Source: Streptomyces hokutonensis (GTDB lineage Bacteria; Actinomycetota; Actinomycetes; Streptomycetales; Streptomycetaceae). Taken from it: 50,616 bases of DNA. Below the pieces are notes generated by a model. The model saw only the letters and a program-made list of their open reading frames with translations, had not been told where the DNA came from and made no database searches. Location: positions 1 through 50,616 of the forward strand of contig NZ_BARG01000107.1 of the NCBI RefSeq assembly GCF_000376565.1, read 5' to 3'. Both the position numbers and the translations under genes were made by a program. Of the stretch, positions 33,777-41,826 are shown piece after piece (position 1 is the first letter of the stretch; each line of letters begins with the position of its first letter).

Positions 33777-34781
33777 CTACGCCACGAACGGCACCCCAAG
33801 CACCTTCGCCTCCACAACAGGGTCAAGCCCCACCCCCGGCCGATCCGGCCGCTGCGGCGCGGACCCCCCGATGCCCTGCAACCACCCCCACGTATCAGTC
33901 ACCGTCTCCTCCACAGGACGACAGCTCAACCCGGTCGCCACCGCCCGAGACACATCCGCACAGTGCAACGCGTCGTACCCCTCACTCCCGGCCGGAATCC
34001 ACACCGGCAACTGGGTCCACGGCTCGATACCCGCCCCGAGCACGACATCCGCAGAGGTCCACCGCAGCTCGGCCGCCCCACCGGTGACCCGCACACACGC
34101 GTCCAACAACGACCCCATCGTCGCGTGCCCCCGCGGAGAGGTCAGGTTGTACGCCCCGCTCAACTCCCGCTCCACAGAACCGAGCACCCACTCCGCGAGG
34201 TCCCGCACATCCACGTACTGGAGCGCGAGATCCCGCGGCCCCGGCGCCAACACCGGCCCACCGCGCACGACCCGGGTCAGCCACCACGGCAGCCGCCCGA
34301 TGTTCTCGTACGGCCCGAGAATCAGCCCCGCCCGCACGAGCACCGACCGCTCCGCCCCGAATGCATCGAGCGCGGCCAGCTCCCCGCCCCGCTTGTCGCG
34401 CGCGTAGTCCGTCTTGTCGGCGTCGGGTTCGGCGCCCTCGACGACGGGCGCGTCCTCGGTGTACCCGGCGGGCGGCGCCCACTCGTACACCGAGCGGCTC
34501 GACACGTACACATACCGGCCCGCCCGCCCGGCCAGCAGCCGCGCGGCGTCGTGCACCGCGCGGGGCGCCGCCGACCAGGTGTCGACGACGGCGTCCCACT
34601 CGCCCCCGGCCAGCGCGTCGAGCCCACCGGGCGCGGTGCGGTCACCCCGCAGCGCCCGTACCCCGGGCAGGGCCTCGTGCCGTCCCCGGTTGAGGACGGT
34701 CACCTCCCAGCCCCGCCCGAGAGCCGCCTCCACGACGGCCCGTCCCGCGAACTCCGTACCGCCCAGCACCAGAAGTCTCAT
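33777..34781 (-). CDS. NAD-dependent epimerase/dehydratase family protein
   Basis: This 334-residue protein is of the extended SDR fold. It begins with the dinucleotide-binding motif MRLLVLGGTEFAGRAVVEAA (GGxxFxG). The active-site block reads VYVSSRSVYEWAPP, and TDYARDKRGGE supplies the Tyr-x3-Lys pair. ALQYVDVRDLAEWVL is a conserved later strand. The substrate is unknown, though nucleotide-sugar or reductase activity is usual for such proteins. ATG at 34781 is well placed. Confidence 0.88.
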   Translation of the reverse strand: MRLLVLGGTEFAGRAVVEAALGRGWEVTVLNRGRHEALPGVRALRGDRTAPGGLDALAGGEWDAVVDTWSAAPRAVHDAARLLAGRAGRYVYVSSRSVYEWAPPAGYTEDAPVVEGAEPDADKTDYARDKRGGELAALDAFGAERSVLVRAGLILGPYENIGRLPWWLTRVVRGGPVLAPGPRDLALQYVDVRDLAEWVLGSVERELSGAYNLTSPRGHATMGSLLDACVRVTGGAAELRWTSADVVLGAGIEPWTQLPVWIPAGSEGYDALHCADVSRAVATGLSCRPVEETVTDTWGWLQGIGGSAPQRPDRPGVGLDPVVEAKVLGVPFVA

Positions 34782-34841
34782 ACCTGCGACTCTGCCCGCG
34801 CGGCCCGCGGAACGGAACGCGAATCTGCCGTCAGCAGACGA

Positions 34842-35447
34842 TCAACGCGCGGTCGGCGGCGTGTACTTGTACCCGACCCGGCGCACCGTCTGGATCGCCT
34901 GGCGGTGCTCGACGCCCAGCTTGCGGCGCAGCCGGGCGATGTGGACGTCGACGGTACGGCCGTCGCCCACGTGCCCGTAGCCCCACACCGTGGTGACCAG
35001 CTGGTCGCGCGTGTGCACCCGGTTGGGGTGGGCCACCAGGTGGGCGAGGAGTTCGAACTCCAGGTACGTGAGGTCGAGTTCCTCGCCCTTGAGCTGCGCG
35101 GTGCGCTGCACGGTGTCGATGCGGACGAGCGGTTCGGCGTCGGCGGTGATGCCGGCGGTGATGTCGGGTCCGCCGTCGGGCAGCACGTCGGGGTGCCCGG
35201 TCCGGGCGAGATGCGGGCTGTCGGCCGGGATGAGGACGAGGTACCCGACCATCGGCGGCTGCCCCGGCAGGGTGGGCAGCGTGTGCGGCGGCGCCGGCAG
35301 CCAGGTGGCACCCGGCGGCAGGAACTCCGCGACGTCGATCACCTCGTCCCGGTCGACGGCACGCAGATGGTTCCGCGTGCCGGTCGGGACGGGGGAGGGC
35401 GCCGGGGCGTCGAGGGCGGCGGAGGGCAGTGAACGGATGATCGCCAT
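34842..35447 (-). CDS. PhoB/OmpR-type winged-helix regulator without a receiver domain
   Basis: This 201-residue protein has an unusual N-terminal 100 residues (Pro-rich, PPGATWLPAPPHTLP, VGYLVLIPADSP) and a C-terminal Trans_reg_C domain. The latter includes LDLTYLEFELLAHLVAHPNR, TRDQLVTTVWGYGHVGDGRT, VDVHIARLRRKLG and TVRRVGYKY. The phosphorylated receiver that normally precedes this domain is absent, so activity must be controlled in another way, for example by ligand binding to the N-terminal part. The targets are unknown. Confidence 0.88.
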   Translation of the reverse strand: MAIIRSLPSAALDAPAPSPVPTGTRNHLRAVDRDEVIDVAEFLPPGATWLPAPPHTLPTLPGQPPMVGYLVLIPADSPHLARTGHPDVLPDGGPDITAGITADAEPLVRIDTVQRTAQLKGEELDLTYLEFELLAHLVAHPNRVHTRDQLVTTVWGYGHVGDGRTVDVHIARLRRKLGVEHRQAIQTVRRVGYKYTPPTAR

Positions 35448-35740
35448 GAGAGGTCAGCTCTTTCGCGCGAGAGGTTCGTCGAGGGACGTACGTCGAGTCG
35501 CGCAGGCCGGAGGCCGGGGGTGTACGGCTTTAGAGGGCCGGCGCGTTCATCGCGCGACAACACACCCGGTCGAAGTCATGGTGCTGACGGGAAGGCCAGA
35601 AGGGCTCCAGGTCATGGCGACCCGTCGCTCCGCACTTCTGGTAGTTGCCCATGGGCCCATTGAAGCAGACACACGCCCGCAACAGGACCCTCCTCTCACA
35701 GCTTGGACGCCCCCTTGGCGGGAAATTGACGTCCGGCCCC

Positions 35741-36697
35741 TCATCCCACCAGCCGTCTGTGCCAGGTCAGCGGCTTGACGTCGATCGCCTTGTCCGGATC
35801 GCCGTCCCAGCCGGCGGACAGCCCGGCGGCCCGGAGCGCGGCCAGGACCTCGTGCCCGACGGCCGTGGTGGTCTCGGCGGAGCCGTCGAACCCGCCGTAG
35901 TGCAGAGCTAGCCCGTGCCCCTCTACGGCGTGCTCGGTGACCTGCTGATGGAAGAAGACGAAGCCACGCGCACCCTCCCGCTCCGCGCCTATCTCCGAGA
36001 GGCCGCAGCCCCGGCAGCAGGCGAAGTTCTCCCGGGCGGTGATGCCGCTCGCGTCCAGCGCCTCGAAGGCGCGGGCGAGCCGGTCCGGGTCGGTGACCCC
36101 GTCCCAGGCCGCCTGCTCGGTCACCCGCTCCACCCACAGCCGGTCCACCAGCCGCGCGGCCTGCGCGCGGGACACCGGCCGCTCGTCGCCCTTCACGAGG
36201 TAGTCCTCGGCGATCTCGGTCAGCGTCTTCCGGTCGTCGTAGCCGCAGCGCAGCCGTGTCCTGACCCGCTCCTCGACCTTCTCCCGCACCTCGTCCGGGA
36301 GTTCGGGCACCTCTTCCCGAGGGCCCAGGTCGACGGGTTCCCAGTCGAGGCCCGCGTCCCAGCCGGCCGTCTGCCGTGCCCAGCTGATGAGCAGCTCCGC
36401 CACCCGCACGGGATCCGTGAGATTCGTGCCGTAGAACTCGTCCTCGCTCAGGCGGTGTTCGAGCCGGTAGTCCCCGCCCTCTTCGTGCCACACCTGCGCG
36501 AACACGTCAGGGAGGTCGGGTATCCGCTGCACGATCAGGAAACGGTCGTGGGCGCCCCCGATCCGCGCCACCAGCTCCCGCAGCCTCCCCCACTCTCGAA
36601 TTCGCTCGAGCGGGGGGACCCCCATCGCCGAAGTCCGCGTGTACGTCTGCCTGTTCTCCGTCTCGACCTTGATGTCGAGAGTCGTCTCGCTGTCCAT
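35741..36697 (-). CDS. DUF6891-type hypothetical protein
   Basis: This 318-residue soluble protein has a C-terminal half typical of DUF6891 as I recall it: ITARENFACCRGCGLSEIGA, ARGFVFFHQQVTEHAVEG, GHGLALHYGGF and AVGHEVLAALRAAGLSAGWD. The Cys pair of ACCRGCG could bind metal. The N-terminal half has an acidic stretch (PREEVPELPDEVREKVEERV). No reaction is known. It lies between the PhoB-type regulator and glnII and is separated from glnII by a terminator. Confidence 0.7.
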   Translation of the reverse strand: MDSETTLDIKVETENRQTYTRTSAMGVPPLERIREWGRLRELVARIGGAHDRFLIVQRIPDLPDVFAQVWHEEGGDYRLEHRLSEDEFYGTNLTDPVRVAELLISWARQTAGWDAGLDWEPVDLGPREEVPELPDEVREKVEERVRTRLRCGYDDRKTLTEIAEDYLVKGDERPVSRAQAARLVDRLWVERVTEQAAWDGVTDPDRLARAFEALDASGITARENFACCRGCGLSEIGAEREGARGFVFFHQQVTEHAVEGHGLALHYGGFDGSAETTTAVGHEVLAALRAAGLSAGWDGDPDKAIDVKPLTWHRRLVG

Positions 36698-36729
36698 GGA
36701 TCAAGACTGGCATCCGCCACTGACAACGC

Positions 36730-36764
36730 GAAGGGGCGCCCACCACGACGGTGGACGCCCCTTC
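36730..36764 (-). terminator. glnII terminator
   Basis: GAAGGGGCG-c-CCACC (36,730-36,744) and GGTGG-a-CGCCCCTTC (36,750-36,764) pair with one mismatch over a 5-base loop. It lies just downstream of the glnII stop at 36,783 on the minus strand. Confidence 0.85.
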
Positions 36765-36782
36765 GGGGAAGCGCGGTGGGGA

Positions 36783-37811
36783 TCAGACCTGGCCGGCCTT
36801 CTCCAGGGCGGAGCAGCACGTGTCGACGATCAGGCGGGTGACGACGTACGGGTCGACGTTGGCGTTCGGGCGGCGGTCCTCGATGTAGCCCTTGCCGTCC
36901 TTCTCGACCTGCCACGGGATACGGACCGAGGCACCGCGGTTGGAGACGCCGTAGGAGTACTCGTTCCACGGGGCGGTCTCGTGCAGGCCCGTCAGACGGT
37001 CGTCGATGCCGGCGCCGTAGTTCTTGACGTGGTCGAGGGGCTTGGAGCCCTCGCCGAGGGACTCGCACGCGGTGATGATCGCGTCGTAGCCCTCGCGCAT
37101 CGCCTTGGTGGAGAAGTTGGTGTGCGCGCCGGCGCCGTTCCAGTCGCCCTTGACCGGCTTGGGGTCGAGGGTCGCGGAGACGCCGAAGTCCTCGGCGGTG
37201 CGGTAGAGCAGCCAGCGGGCGATCCACAGGTGGTCGGAGACCTCCAGCGGGGAGACCGGGCCGACCTGGAACTCCCACTGGCCGGGCATGACCTCGGCGT
37301 TGATGCCGGAGATCGCGAGACCGGCCTTCAGGCAGTTCTCCAGGTGGGCCTCGACGATCTCGCGGCCGAAGATCTCGTCGGCGCCGACGCCGCAGTAGTA
37401 GCCGCCCTGGGGGGCCGGGAAGCCGCCCTCGGGGAAGCCCAGCGGGCGGGAGCCGTCGAAGAAGGTGTACTCCTGCTCGATGCCGAAGATGGGCTCCTGG
37501 GAGCCGAACTTCGCGACGACCTCGGCGAGCGCGGCACGGGTGTTGGACTCGTGCGGCGTGAAGTCGATGTCGAGGACCTCGCACATCACGAGGATGTCGT
37601 CGCCGCCGCGGATCGGGTCCGGGAAGCTGGCGACCGGCTTGAGCACGCGGTCCGAGGAGTGCCCCTCGGCCTGGTTCGTGGACGACCCGTCGAAGCCCCA
37701 GATCGGGAGCTCGGCGCCCTTGGCGTCGTCGGCCAGAATCTTCGTCTTGGAACGGAGCTTGGCCGTCGGCTGGGTGCCGTCGATCCAGATATACTCAGCC
37801 TTGAAGGTCAC
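36783..37811 (-). CDS. glnII: Glutamine synthetase II (eukaryotic-type GSII)
   Basis: This 342-residue enzyme makes glutamine from glutamate, ammonia and ATP. Recognisable blocks are YIWIDGTQPTAKLRSKTK, ELPIWGFDGSSTNQAEGHSS, FGIEQEYTFFDGSRPLGFP, GQWEFQVGP, KGDWNGAGAHTNFSTK and NRGASVRIPW. This is the shorter eukaryotic-like form, found in Streptomyces beside GlnA, and it lacks the adenylylation loop of GSI. GTG at 37811 is chosen over ATG 37820, because the product then begins MTFKAEY as in relatives and GAAGGA sits eight bases upstream. GlnR-like boxes lie about 100-140 bases upstream, in line with nitrogen control. Confidence 0.95.
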   Translation of the reverse strand: MTFKAEYIWIDGTQPTAKLRSKTKILADDAKGAELPIWGFDGSSTNQAEGHSSDRVLKPVASFPDPIRGGDDILVMCEVLDIDFTPHESNTRAALAEVVAKFGSQEPIFGIEQEYTFFDGSRPLGFPEGGFPAPQGGYYCGVGADEIFGREIVEAHLENCLKAGLAISGINAEVMPGQWEFQVGPVSPLEVSDHLWIARWLLYRTAEDFGVSATLDPKPVKGDWNGAGAHTNFSTKAMREGYDAIITACESLGEGSKPLDHVKNYGAGIDDRLTGLHETAPWNEYSYGVSNRGASVRIPWQVEKDGKGYIEDRRPNANVDPYVVTRLIVDTCCSALEKAGQV

Positions 37812-37901
37812 GGGCCACATCCTTCGGGGTGGGTCATTCGTCGCACTTGCGGGTGCTGCGGCGCAGCGGCACTGGAGCGCCGCGATTCATGCCGGGCAGC
37901 C

Positions 37902-37951
37902 TGTCAACATGCGATTTCCCGATCATTGCTCAAGTGTGAACCCCGTGTTAC
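37902..37951 (-). promoter_or_regulatory. glnII promoter region with candidate GlnR boxes
   Basis: On the minus strand GTAAC-n6-TTCAC (37,951-37,936) and GCAAT-n6-GAAAT (37,929-37,914) partly match the GlnR pattern gTnAc-n6-GaAAc. TTGACA (37,907-37,902) is a good -35. The -10 is unclear. The match is weaker than at glnA. Confidence 0.55.
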
Positions 37952-38057
37952 CTGGTGGCGCTGTGTCGCGATTCACGTGCCCTGCGTGCGGCGCACCTGT
38001 GAGAGCGCTGTTCGCAGTCGCAGACGAGGGTGGTCGGACAGCTCGTATGCGATGGGG

Positions 38058-38198
38058 TTAGCCCTCGCTCCGCGTCCGCCGCACATGCCCGGCCCGTTCC
38101 AGCCGGTCGACCAGGGCGCGTACGTCCGTCGGGTGCATGCCGTTCTGGTTCGCGAACCGGGCGCCGCGCAGGCCGAGTTCGACCGCGACGGCCCGGGA
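38058..38198 (-). pseudogene. MarR family regulator remnant with internal deletion
   Basis: The minus strand reads VAVELGLRGARFANQNG, MHPTDVRALV, then directly DRLERAGHVRRTRSEG and a stop. In intact Streptomyces MarR regulators as I remember them, about 30 residues containing the HTH lie between RALV and a second ALV before DRLERAGHV. Here one ALV remains, so the piece between two short repeats seems to have been deleted in frame. The N-terminal start and C-terminal helices are also missing. The divergent alpha/beta hydrolase was probably its target. Confidence 0.65.
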
Positions 38199-38227
38199 AC
38201 AATGAAGGGGAGGGGGAGGTGAGCGGC

Positions 38228-39103
38228 ATGGGCATCCGTGGTGGGGGCGGCTACGACAGTGACCGCTTCAGGTCCGCCTACGACAAGGTCATGGCGAAGT
38301 GGCCCGAGGAGCGGGAGGCGGTGAGCGTCCCGACGCCGTTCGGCGAGACGTATGTCAACGTCTGCGGGCCCGCCGACGGGCGGCCGCTCGTGCTGCTGCC
38401 GGGCGGCGGGGGAGCGACCTCGGCGTCCTGGTACGCGCAGGCCGGCGAGCTCGCCCGGGCCGGCCACCGGGTCCACGCCGTCGACCTGATCGGCTTCCCG
38501 GGTCGGAGTGCCCCGGCGCCCGGCCGCCGCCCCCGCACGGTGGCCGACCTGATGACCTGGCTGGACGCGGTGTTCGACGGGCTGGGCGTGACGCCGGCCG
38601 CCGACCTCGGTGGTCATTCCTACGGCGGCTGGATCGCCCTGCACTACGCGCTGTACGCGCCCGACCGGATACGCCGTCTGTTCCTCCTCGACCCGACCCA
38701 GTGCTTCGCCGGGTTCGAGACGGCGTATCTGCTGCACGCGCTGCCGATGCTGCTACGGCCCACCCCGCGCCGGGTCCGCGCGTTCCTGGAGTGGGAGACC
38801 GGGGGAGCGGCGCTCGACCCCGACTGGCTGCGTCTCCAGGAGGCGGGCGCGCGGTTCCCGTCCGCGAAACCGGTGACCGGTCCCCGCCCGGCGCCGGACG
38901 CGCTGCGCGGGCTGAACGCGTCGGTCCTGCTGCTTCTGGCCGGAAGCAGCAGGACCTATGACACGCACCTGGTGGCGACCCGGGTGGCGAGTCTGCTGCC
39001 GCACGTGGAGATCGACATCCTGGCGGACGTCTCACATCACATGCTGCCGCAGTCTGCGCCTGAGCGACTGGGCCGTCACCTCACCGGTTTTCTCGGACCC
39101 TGA
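38228..39103 (+). CDS. Alpha/beta hydrolase
   Basis: This 291-residue protein has an oxyanion region VLLPGGGGATSASWYAQAGE, the nucleophile elbow DLGGHSYGGWIALH with Ser in GHSYGG, an Asp in LFLLDPTQ or DILADVSHH, and a late His in VSHHMLPQSAPE. ATG 38228 is preferred over GTG 38219 because GGAGGTGA lies seven bases upstream. The substrate is unknown, and the protein has no signal peptide. It stands divergent to the broken MarR gene, whose loss may leave it unregulated. Confidence 0.88.
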   Translation: MGIRGGGGYDSDRFRSAYDKVMAKWPEEREAVSVPTPFGETYVNVCGPADGRPLVLLPGGGGATSASWYAQAGELARAGHRVHAVDLIGFPGRSAPAPGRRPRTVADLMTWLDAVFDGLGVTPAADLGGHSYGGWIALHYALYAPDRIRRLFLLDPTQCFAGFETAYLLHALPMLLRPTPRRVRAFLEWETGGAALDPDWLRLQEAGARFPSAKPVTGPRPAPDALRGLNASVLLLLAGSSRTYDTHLVATRVASLLPHVEIDILADVSHHMLPQSAPERLGRHLTGFLGP

Positions 39104-39106
39104 GCG

Positions 39107-39784
39107 TCACCCCACCTTCTGGATCAGAGCACGGCGGATGAGGAACTTGCCGGGCTCACGGACCTGTTCGAATGCGGCGTTGTTCAGCAGGACACAGCTG
39201 CCGGAGACCGAAGTCACCTTCACCGTCGTGGACTTGTTGTTGTCCAGGTTGGTGACCTTCAGCGTCGTCCCCGCCGGGAACTGGTTGCTGGAGGCGGCGG
39301 GCGCACCGGCCTCGCCGGAGAGCGTGACGGTCGAGCCGTTGCACACCTGGCTGCCCGCGGCGGCACCGGTGCCGGTGTTGCCCGCCGGAGGGGTCGCCTT
39401 GGAGGTCGCCGTGGCCGCGGGTGCGGACTGCGCGGGCTGTGCGGCCTGGGAGCCCTGAGCCGACTCCCCAACCGTGCAACCCGACGCCTTCTGCTGCACC
39501 TTGATCTGCGCGATGACCGCCTCGCGGTTGGCGATCCGCGCCGCCGACTGGGCGTCGGGACTGGCCTTCTGGCCGGCGATGAAGCTCTGGTTGTTGCCGA
39601 GGGCGGTGGCGAGCCCCTGGCAGACCGTCGAGTTCGTCGCGGACAGCGTCTTCGCGTTCTGCGTGTTCGTCTGCGAAGCGTTCGACGTGGTGGCGAGAGC
39701 GAAGGCCCCGCCTCCGGCGACCGCCGCTGCGGTGACCAGCAGCGCCAGCTTCTTCTTCGTGCTGGCAGTTCTCCTGCGCGACAT
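39107..39784 (-). CDS. Secreted protein of unknown function
   Basis: This 225-residue protein starts at ATG 39784 with AGGAG about seven bases upstream. It has a twin-basic N-terminus and a signal peptide (KLALLVTAAAVAGGGAFALA), a short helical section with two Cys (TVCQGLATALGNNQSF, QQKASGCTVG), and an Ala/Pro/Thr linker (about residues 105-145). The C-terminal beta-type section includes VCNGSTVTLSGEAGAPA and TTLKVTNLDNNKSTTVKVT. Its N-terminal design resembles that of the DUF1996 protein upstream in the window. It may bind the cell wall. The convergent hydrolase gene ends four bases away. Confidence 0.75.
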   Translation of the reverse strand: MSRRRTASTKKKLALLVTAAAVAGGGAFALATTSNASQTNTQNAKTLSATNSTVCQGLATALGNNQSFIAGQKASPDAQSAARIANREAVIAQIKVQQKASGCTVGESAQGSQAAQPAQSAPAATATSKATPPAGNTGTGAAAGSQVCNGSTVTLSGEAGAPAASSNQFPAGTTLKVTNLDNNKSTTVKVTSVSGSCVLLNNAAFEQVREPGKFLIRRALIQKVG

Positions 39785-39925
39785 GCGCGTCTCCTGTGGG
39801 GTAGGGGACCGTACGCCGCTATGTACGGGATGCCGAACGATGTAACTCATCCGACACAGAAGTCACTGAAGTGACGTACGCCACAAGGGGGTTGTGGATC
39901 ATTCGCCGCGCTTCGCCACCGGGAG

Positions 39926-40060
39926 CTACCGGGACAGCGCCTCCCGCACGGCCTCGTCACCGCGCGCGACCACCGCCGACAGCCACCGCGAAAACCCGTC
40001 TTCCACCTGCGTCACAGCGCCCTCAACAGCCGTTGTGGCCAGGGCGTTTGTCAGTGGCGG
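39926..40060 (-). other. Possible small protein tail in the gap before 40,138
   Basis: The minus frame ALATTAVEGAVTQVEDGF then SRWLSAVVARGDEAVREALSR looks like a helical protein tail with coding-like codons, but there is no start codon with a ribosome site near the coding-like part. It may be a decayed gene. The remaining part of the 39,785-40,137 gap shows nothing else. Confidence 0.3.
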
Positions 40061-40137
40061 GCAGTAGAATAGAAGCAGTGTTCGAGGGTGTCGCCGGGCG
40101 GTCCGGACGGCGCCCTGACCGCGACAGGAGGATGTCC

Positions 40138-40452
40138 GTGCCCGCTGCCGCACTGAAGCCGAAGCCGCTGCCGACCCAGTCCACCGCGAAGCGCTCCGTC
40201 CAACTCGACCTGCCCTACGTCCCCGTGGCGAAGCGTCCGCTGCCGCCCGGCCGCCCGCGGGAGTGGTACGTCACGCACAACCGCCGCCTCAAGGCGATGC
40301 GCCTGGCCATCGCCCTGCTCGACTCGGGCGTCTACGTCCCGAACCAGGCCCGCAACGAGACGATCCGCACCACCGCCGAACTGATCGGCGTCCACGCGCC
40401 GTCGGACACGACGTGTCACATGGTGCGCGCGCTGATGCGCTACTCGCGCTGA
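40138..40452 (+). CDS. Conserved hypothetical protein
   Basis: This protein has 104 residues from GTG 40138, with AGGAGG six bases upstream; ATG 40132 would place the ribosome site too close. The basic N-terminal part (LKPKPLPTQSTAKRSVQLDL) is followed by PYVPVAKRPLPPGRPREWYV and a helical region NRRLKAMRLAIALLDSGVYV, NETIRTTAELIGVHAPSD, MVRALMRYSR. It is small, soluble and rich in Arg and Lys, so nucleic acid binding is conceivable. I recognise no family. A strong hairpin follows. Confidence 0.7.
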   Translation: MPAAALKPKPLPTQSTAKRSVQLDLPYVPVAKRPLPPGRPREWYVTHNRRLKAMRLAIALLDSGVYVPNQARNETIRTTAELIGVHAPSDTTCHMVRALMRYSR

Positions 40453-40458
40453 GCCGTC

Positions 40459-40494
40459 GCGCCGGGTGCCCCGTGGTTTCGGGGCGCCCGGCGC
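40459..40494. terminator. Bidirectional terminator after the 40,138 gene
   Basis: GCGCCGGGTGCCCCG (40,459-40,473) pairs with CGGGGCGCCCGGCGC (40,480-40,494), one G-U wobble, over a 6-base loop. It lies between convergent genes. Confidence 0.88.
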
Positions 40495-40522
40495 AGGCGC
40501 CCCGATCAACAAAGGCGTGTCC

Positions 40523-41698
40523 CTACGCCGACAACTCCTTCTCCACCGGCGTCCGGAACCGCGGTGTCACCCGTGTCGCCCCCACCCACCCCCGCAACCG
40601 CTCCGCCGCCTCCCCGATCGCGGCCTCGGCCTCCCTGCCGACGTCCGTCCGGTCGAGCACGCGCCAGACGATCTCGCCGTCCGGTCGCTGGGCCCAACTG
40701 CCCACCACCCGCCCGTTCCACCACACCGTGGGCCCCACGTTGCCGCTGTAGTCGAACAGCGCGGGACGCAACTCCGGTGCCAGGTACCAGTCCCGGTGCT
40801 GCCAGCCCATCGCCGTGGGATCGAGAGCGGGCAGCAGGGCCGCCCAGGCGGGGGCGGCCGGTGGGGCGAGGTCACCGGCGGTGACGTACCCCGTGCCCTC
40901 GTCCAGGGACACCGGCTCGGCGCCGATCGCGGCCAGCGCCCGGCGGACCTCCGTCACCTTCCACCCCGTCCACCACTTCAGGTCGGCCTCGGTGGCCGGG
41001 CCGCAGGTCGTGAGCCAGCGCTCCAGCAGGGCCGACTGGGCCTCGGCCACGTCGAGTTCGGGATGTTCCGGCGCCACCGCCCAGCGCAGCTGGCTCGACG
41101 TCCAGCCGCCGAGCGGACGGCCCCGCACGACCTTCCCCTCGACCCCCAGCACCCTCAGCAGCCGGGTCGAGAGGGTGTGGACGCCCTCGTAGCTCTTCCC
41201 GGCCGCGTACACCCACTGTTCCCTCAACCTCGGCTCGTCCTCCGCTAGTTCGGCCGCCGTCGCCTGCCCGCGCCGGGCCAGCGCGGCGAGCGTCGCGTCC
41301 TCGACCTCCTTCAGCCAGACCGCGTCCGGCGCACCCGCCTTCGCCATGTCCTTGACCAGGGAGGCCCGTTCACGTGCGGCGACGGTGAGTCCGGTCGAGG
41401 CGTGCACGACGGCGGTCAGGTCGGTCGGGAACACGAACACCGTGTGCCGCATGCCGTGCATACGGACGAGGGTGCGGTCCTCGTAGAGCGCGCGGGCGGT
41501 CTCGTCCACGGTGCCGGCCGGGTCGGCGAGGCGTGCGCCGACGGCCAGGAACACCGTCGCCGGGTCCGAGCCGTGCAGGGCGACGAGGGAGTCGGCGACG
41601 TCCTCGGGGGTCGCGGCGCGGGTGCTCGGGGTGAGGCGGTGGCGGAGGGCGAGCCGGGCCCGCCGTTCGGCCGGGGTGATGTGGCGCGGGCTGCTCAT
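40523..41698 (-). CDS. Winged-helix DNA-binding domain protein (HTH_42, AlkZ/YcaQ-like)
   Basis: This 391-residue protein starts at ATG 41698 behind GGAGGTCC. It belongs to the HTH_42 superfamily, in which AlkZ and YcaQ unhook alkylated bases or crosslinks. Visible blocks are EDVADSLVALHGSDPATVFL, RMHGMRHTVFVFP, GPATEADLKWWTGWKVTEV and LLPALDPTAMGWQHRDWYL. The stretch VALHGSDPAT seems to lie where AlkZ has its catalytic Q-x-Q, so glycosylase activity is not assured. A repair role is therefore possible but unproven. Confidence 0.82.
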   Translation of the reverse strand: MSSPRHITPAERRARLALRHRLTPSTRAATPEDVADSLVALHGSDPATVFLAVGARLADPAGTVDETARALYEDRTLVRMHGMRHTVFVFPTDLTAVVHASTGLTVAARERASLVKDMAKAGAPDAVWLKEVEDATLAALARRGQATAAELAEDEPRLREQWVYAAGKSYEGVHTLSTRLLRVLGVEGKVVRGRPLGGWTSSQLRWAVAPEHPELDVAEAQSALLERWLTTCGPATEADLKWWTGWKVTEVRRALAAIGAEPVSLDEGTGYVTAGDLAPPAAPAWAALLPALDPTAMGWQHRDWYLAPELRPALFDYSGNVGPTVWWNGRVVGSWAQRPDGEIVWRVLDRTDVGREAEAAIGEAAERLRGWVGATRVTPRFRTPVEKELSA

Positions 41699-41826
41699 CC
41701 GGACCTCCGCTTGAAAGGGCGACTGCTCGACCGACAGTAAACGGGTGGGTGGGCGAACCATCTGTTCTTTCACCTGATCGCCGTGCACGGAATGCGCCCC
41801 CACGCCCACCCGGTTTCACTGCGTAC

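Noticed and set aside
33612..35432. A 606-codon plus-strand open frame
   Set aside because: It is antisense to the epimerase and PhoB-type regulator; Pro/Arg/His-rich noise.
36639..38222. A 527-codon plus-strand open frame
   Set aside because: It is antisense to glnII, with no domain and shadow-like composition.
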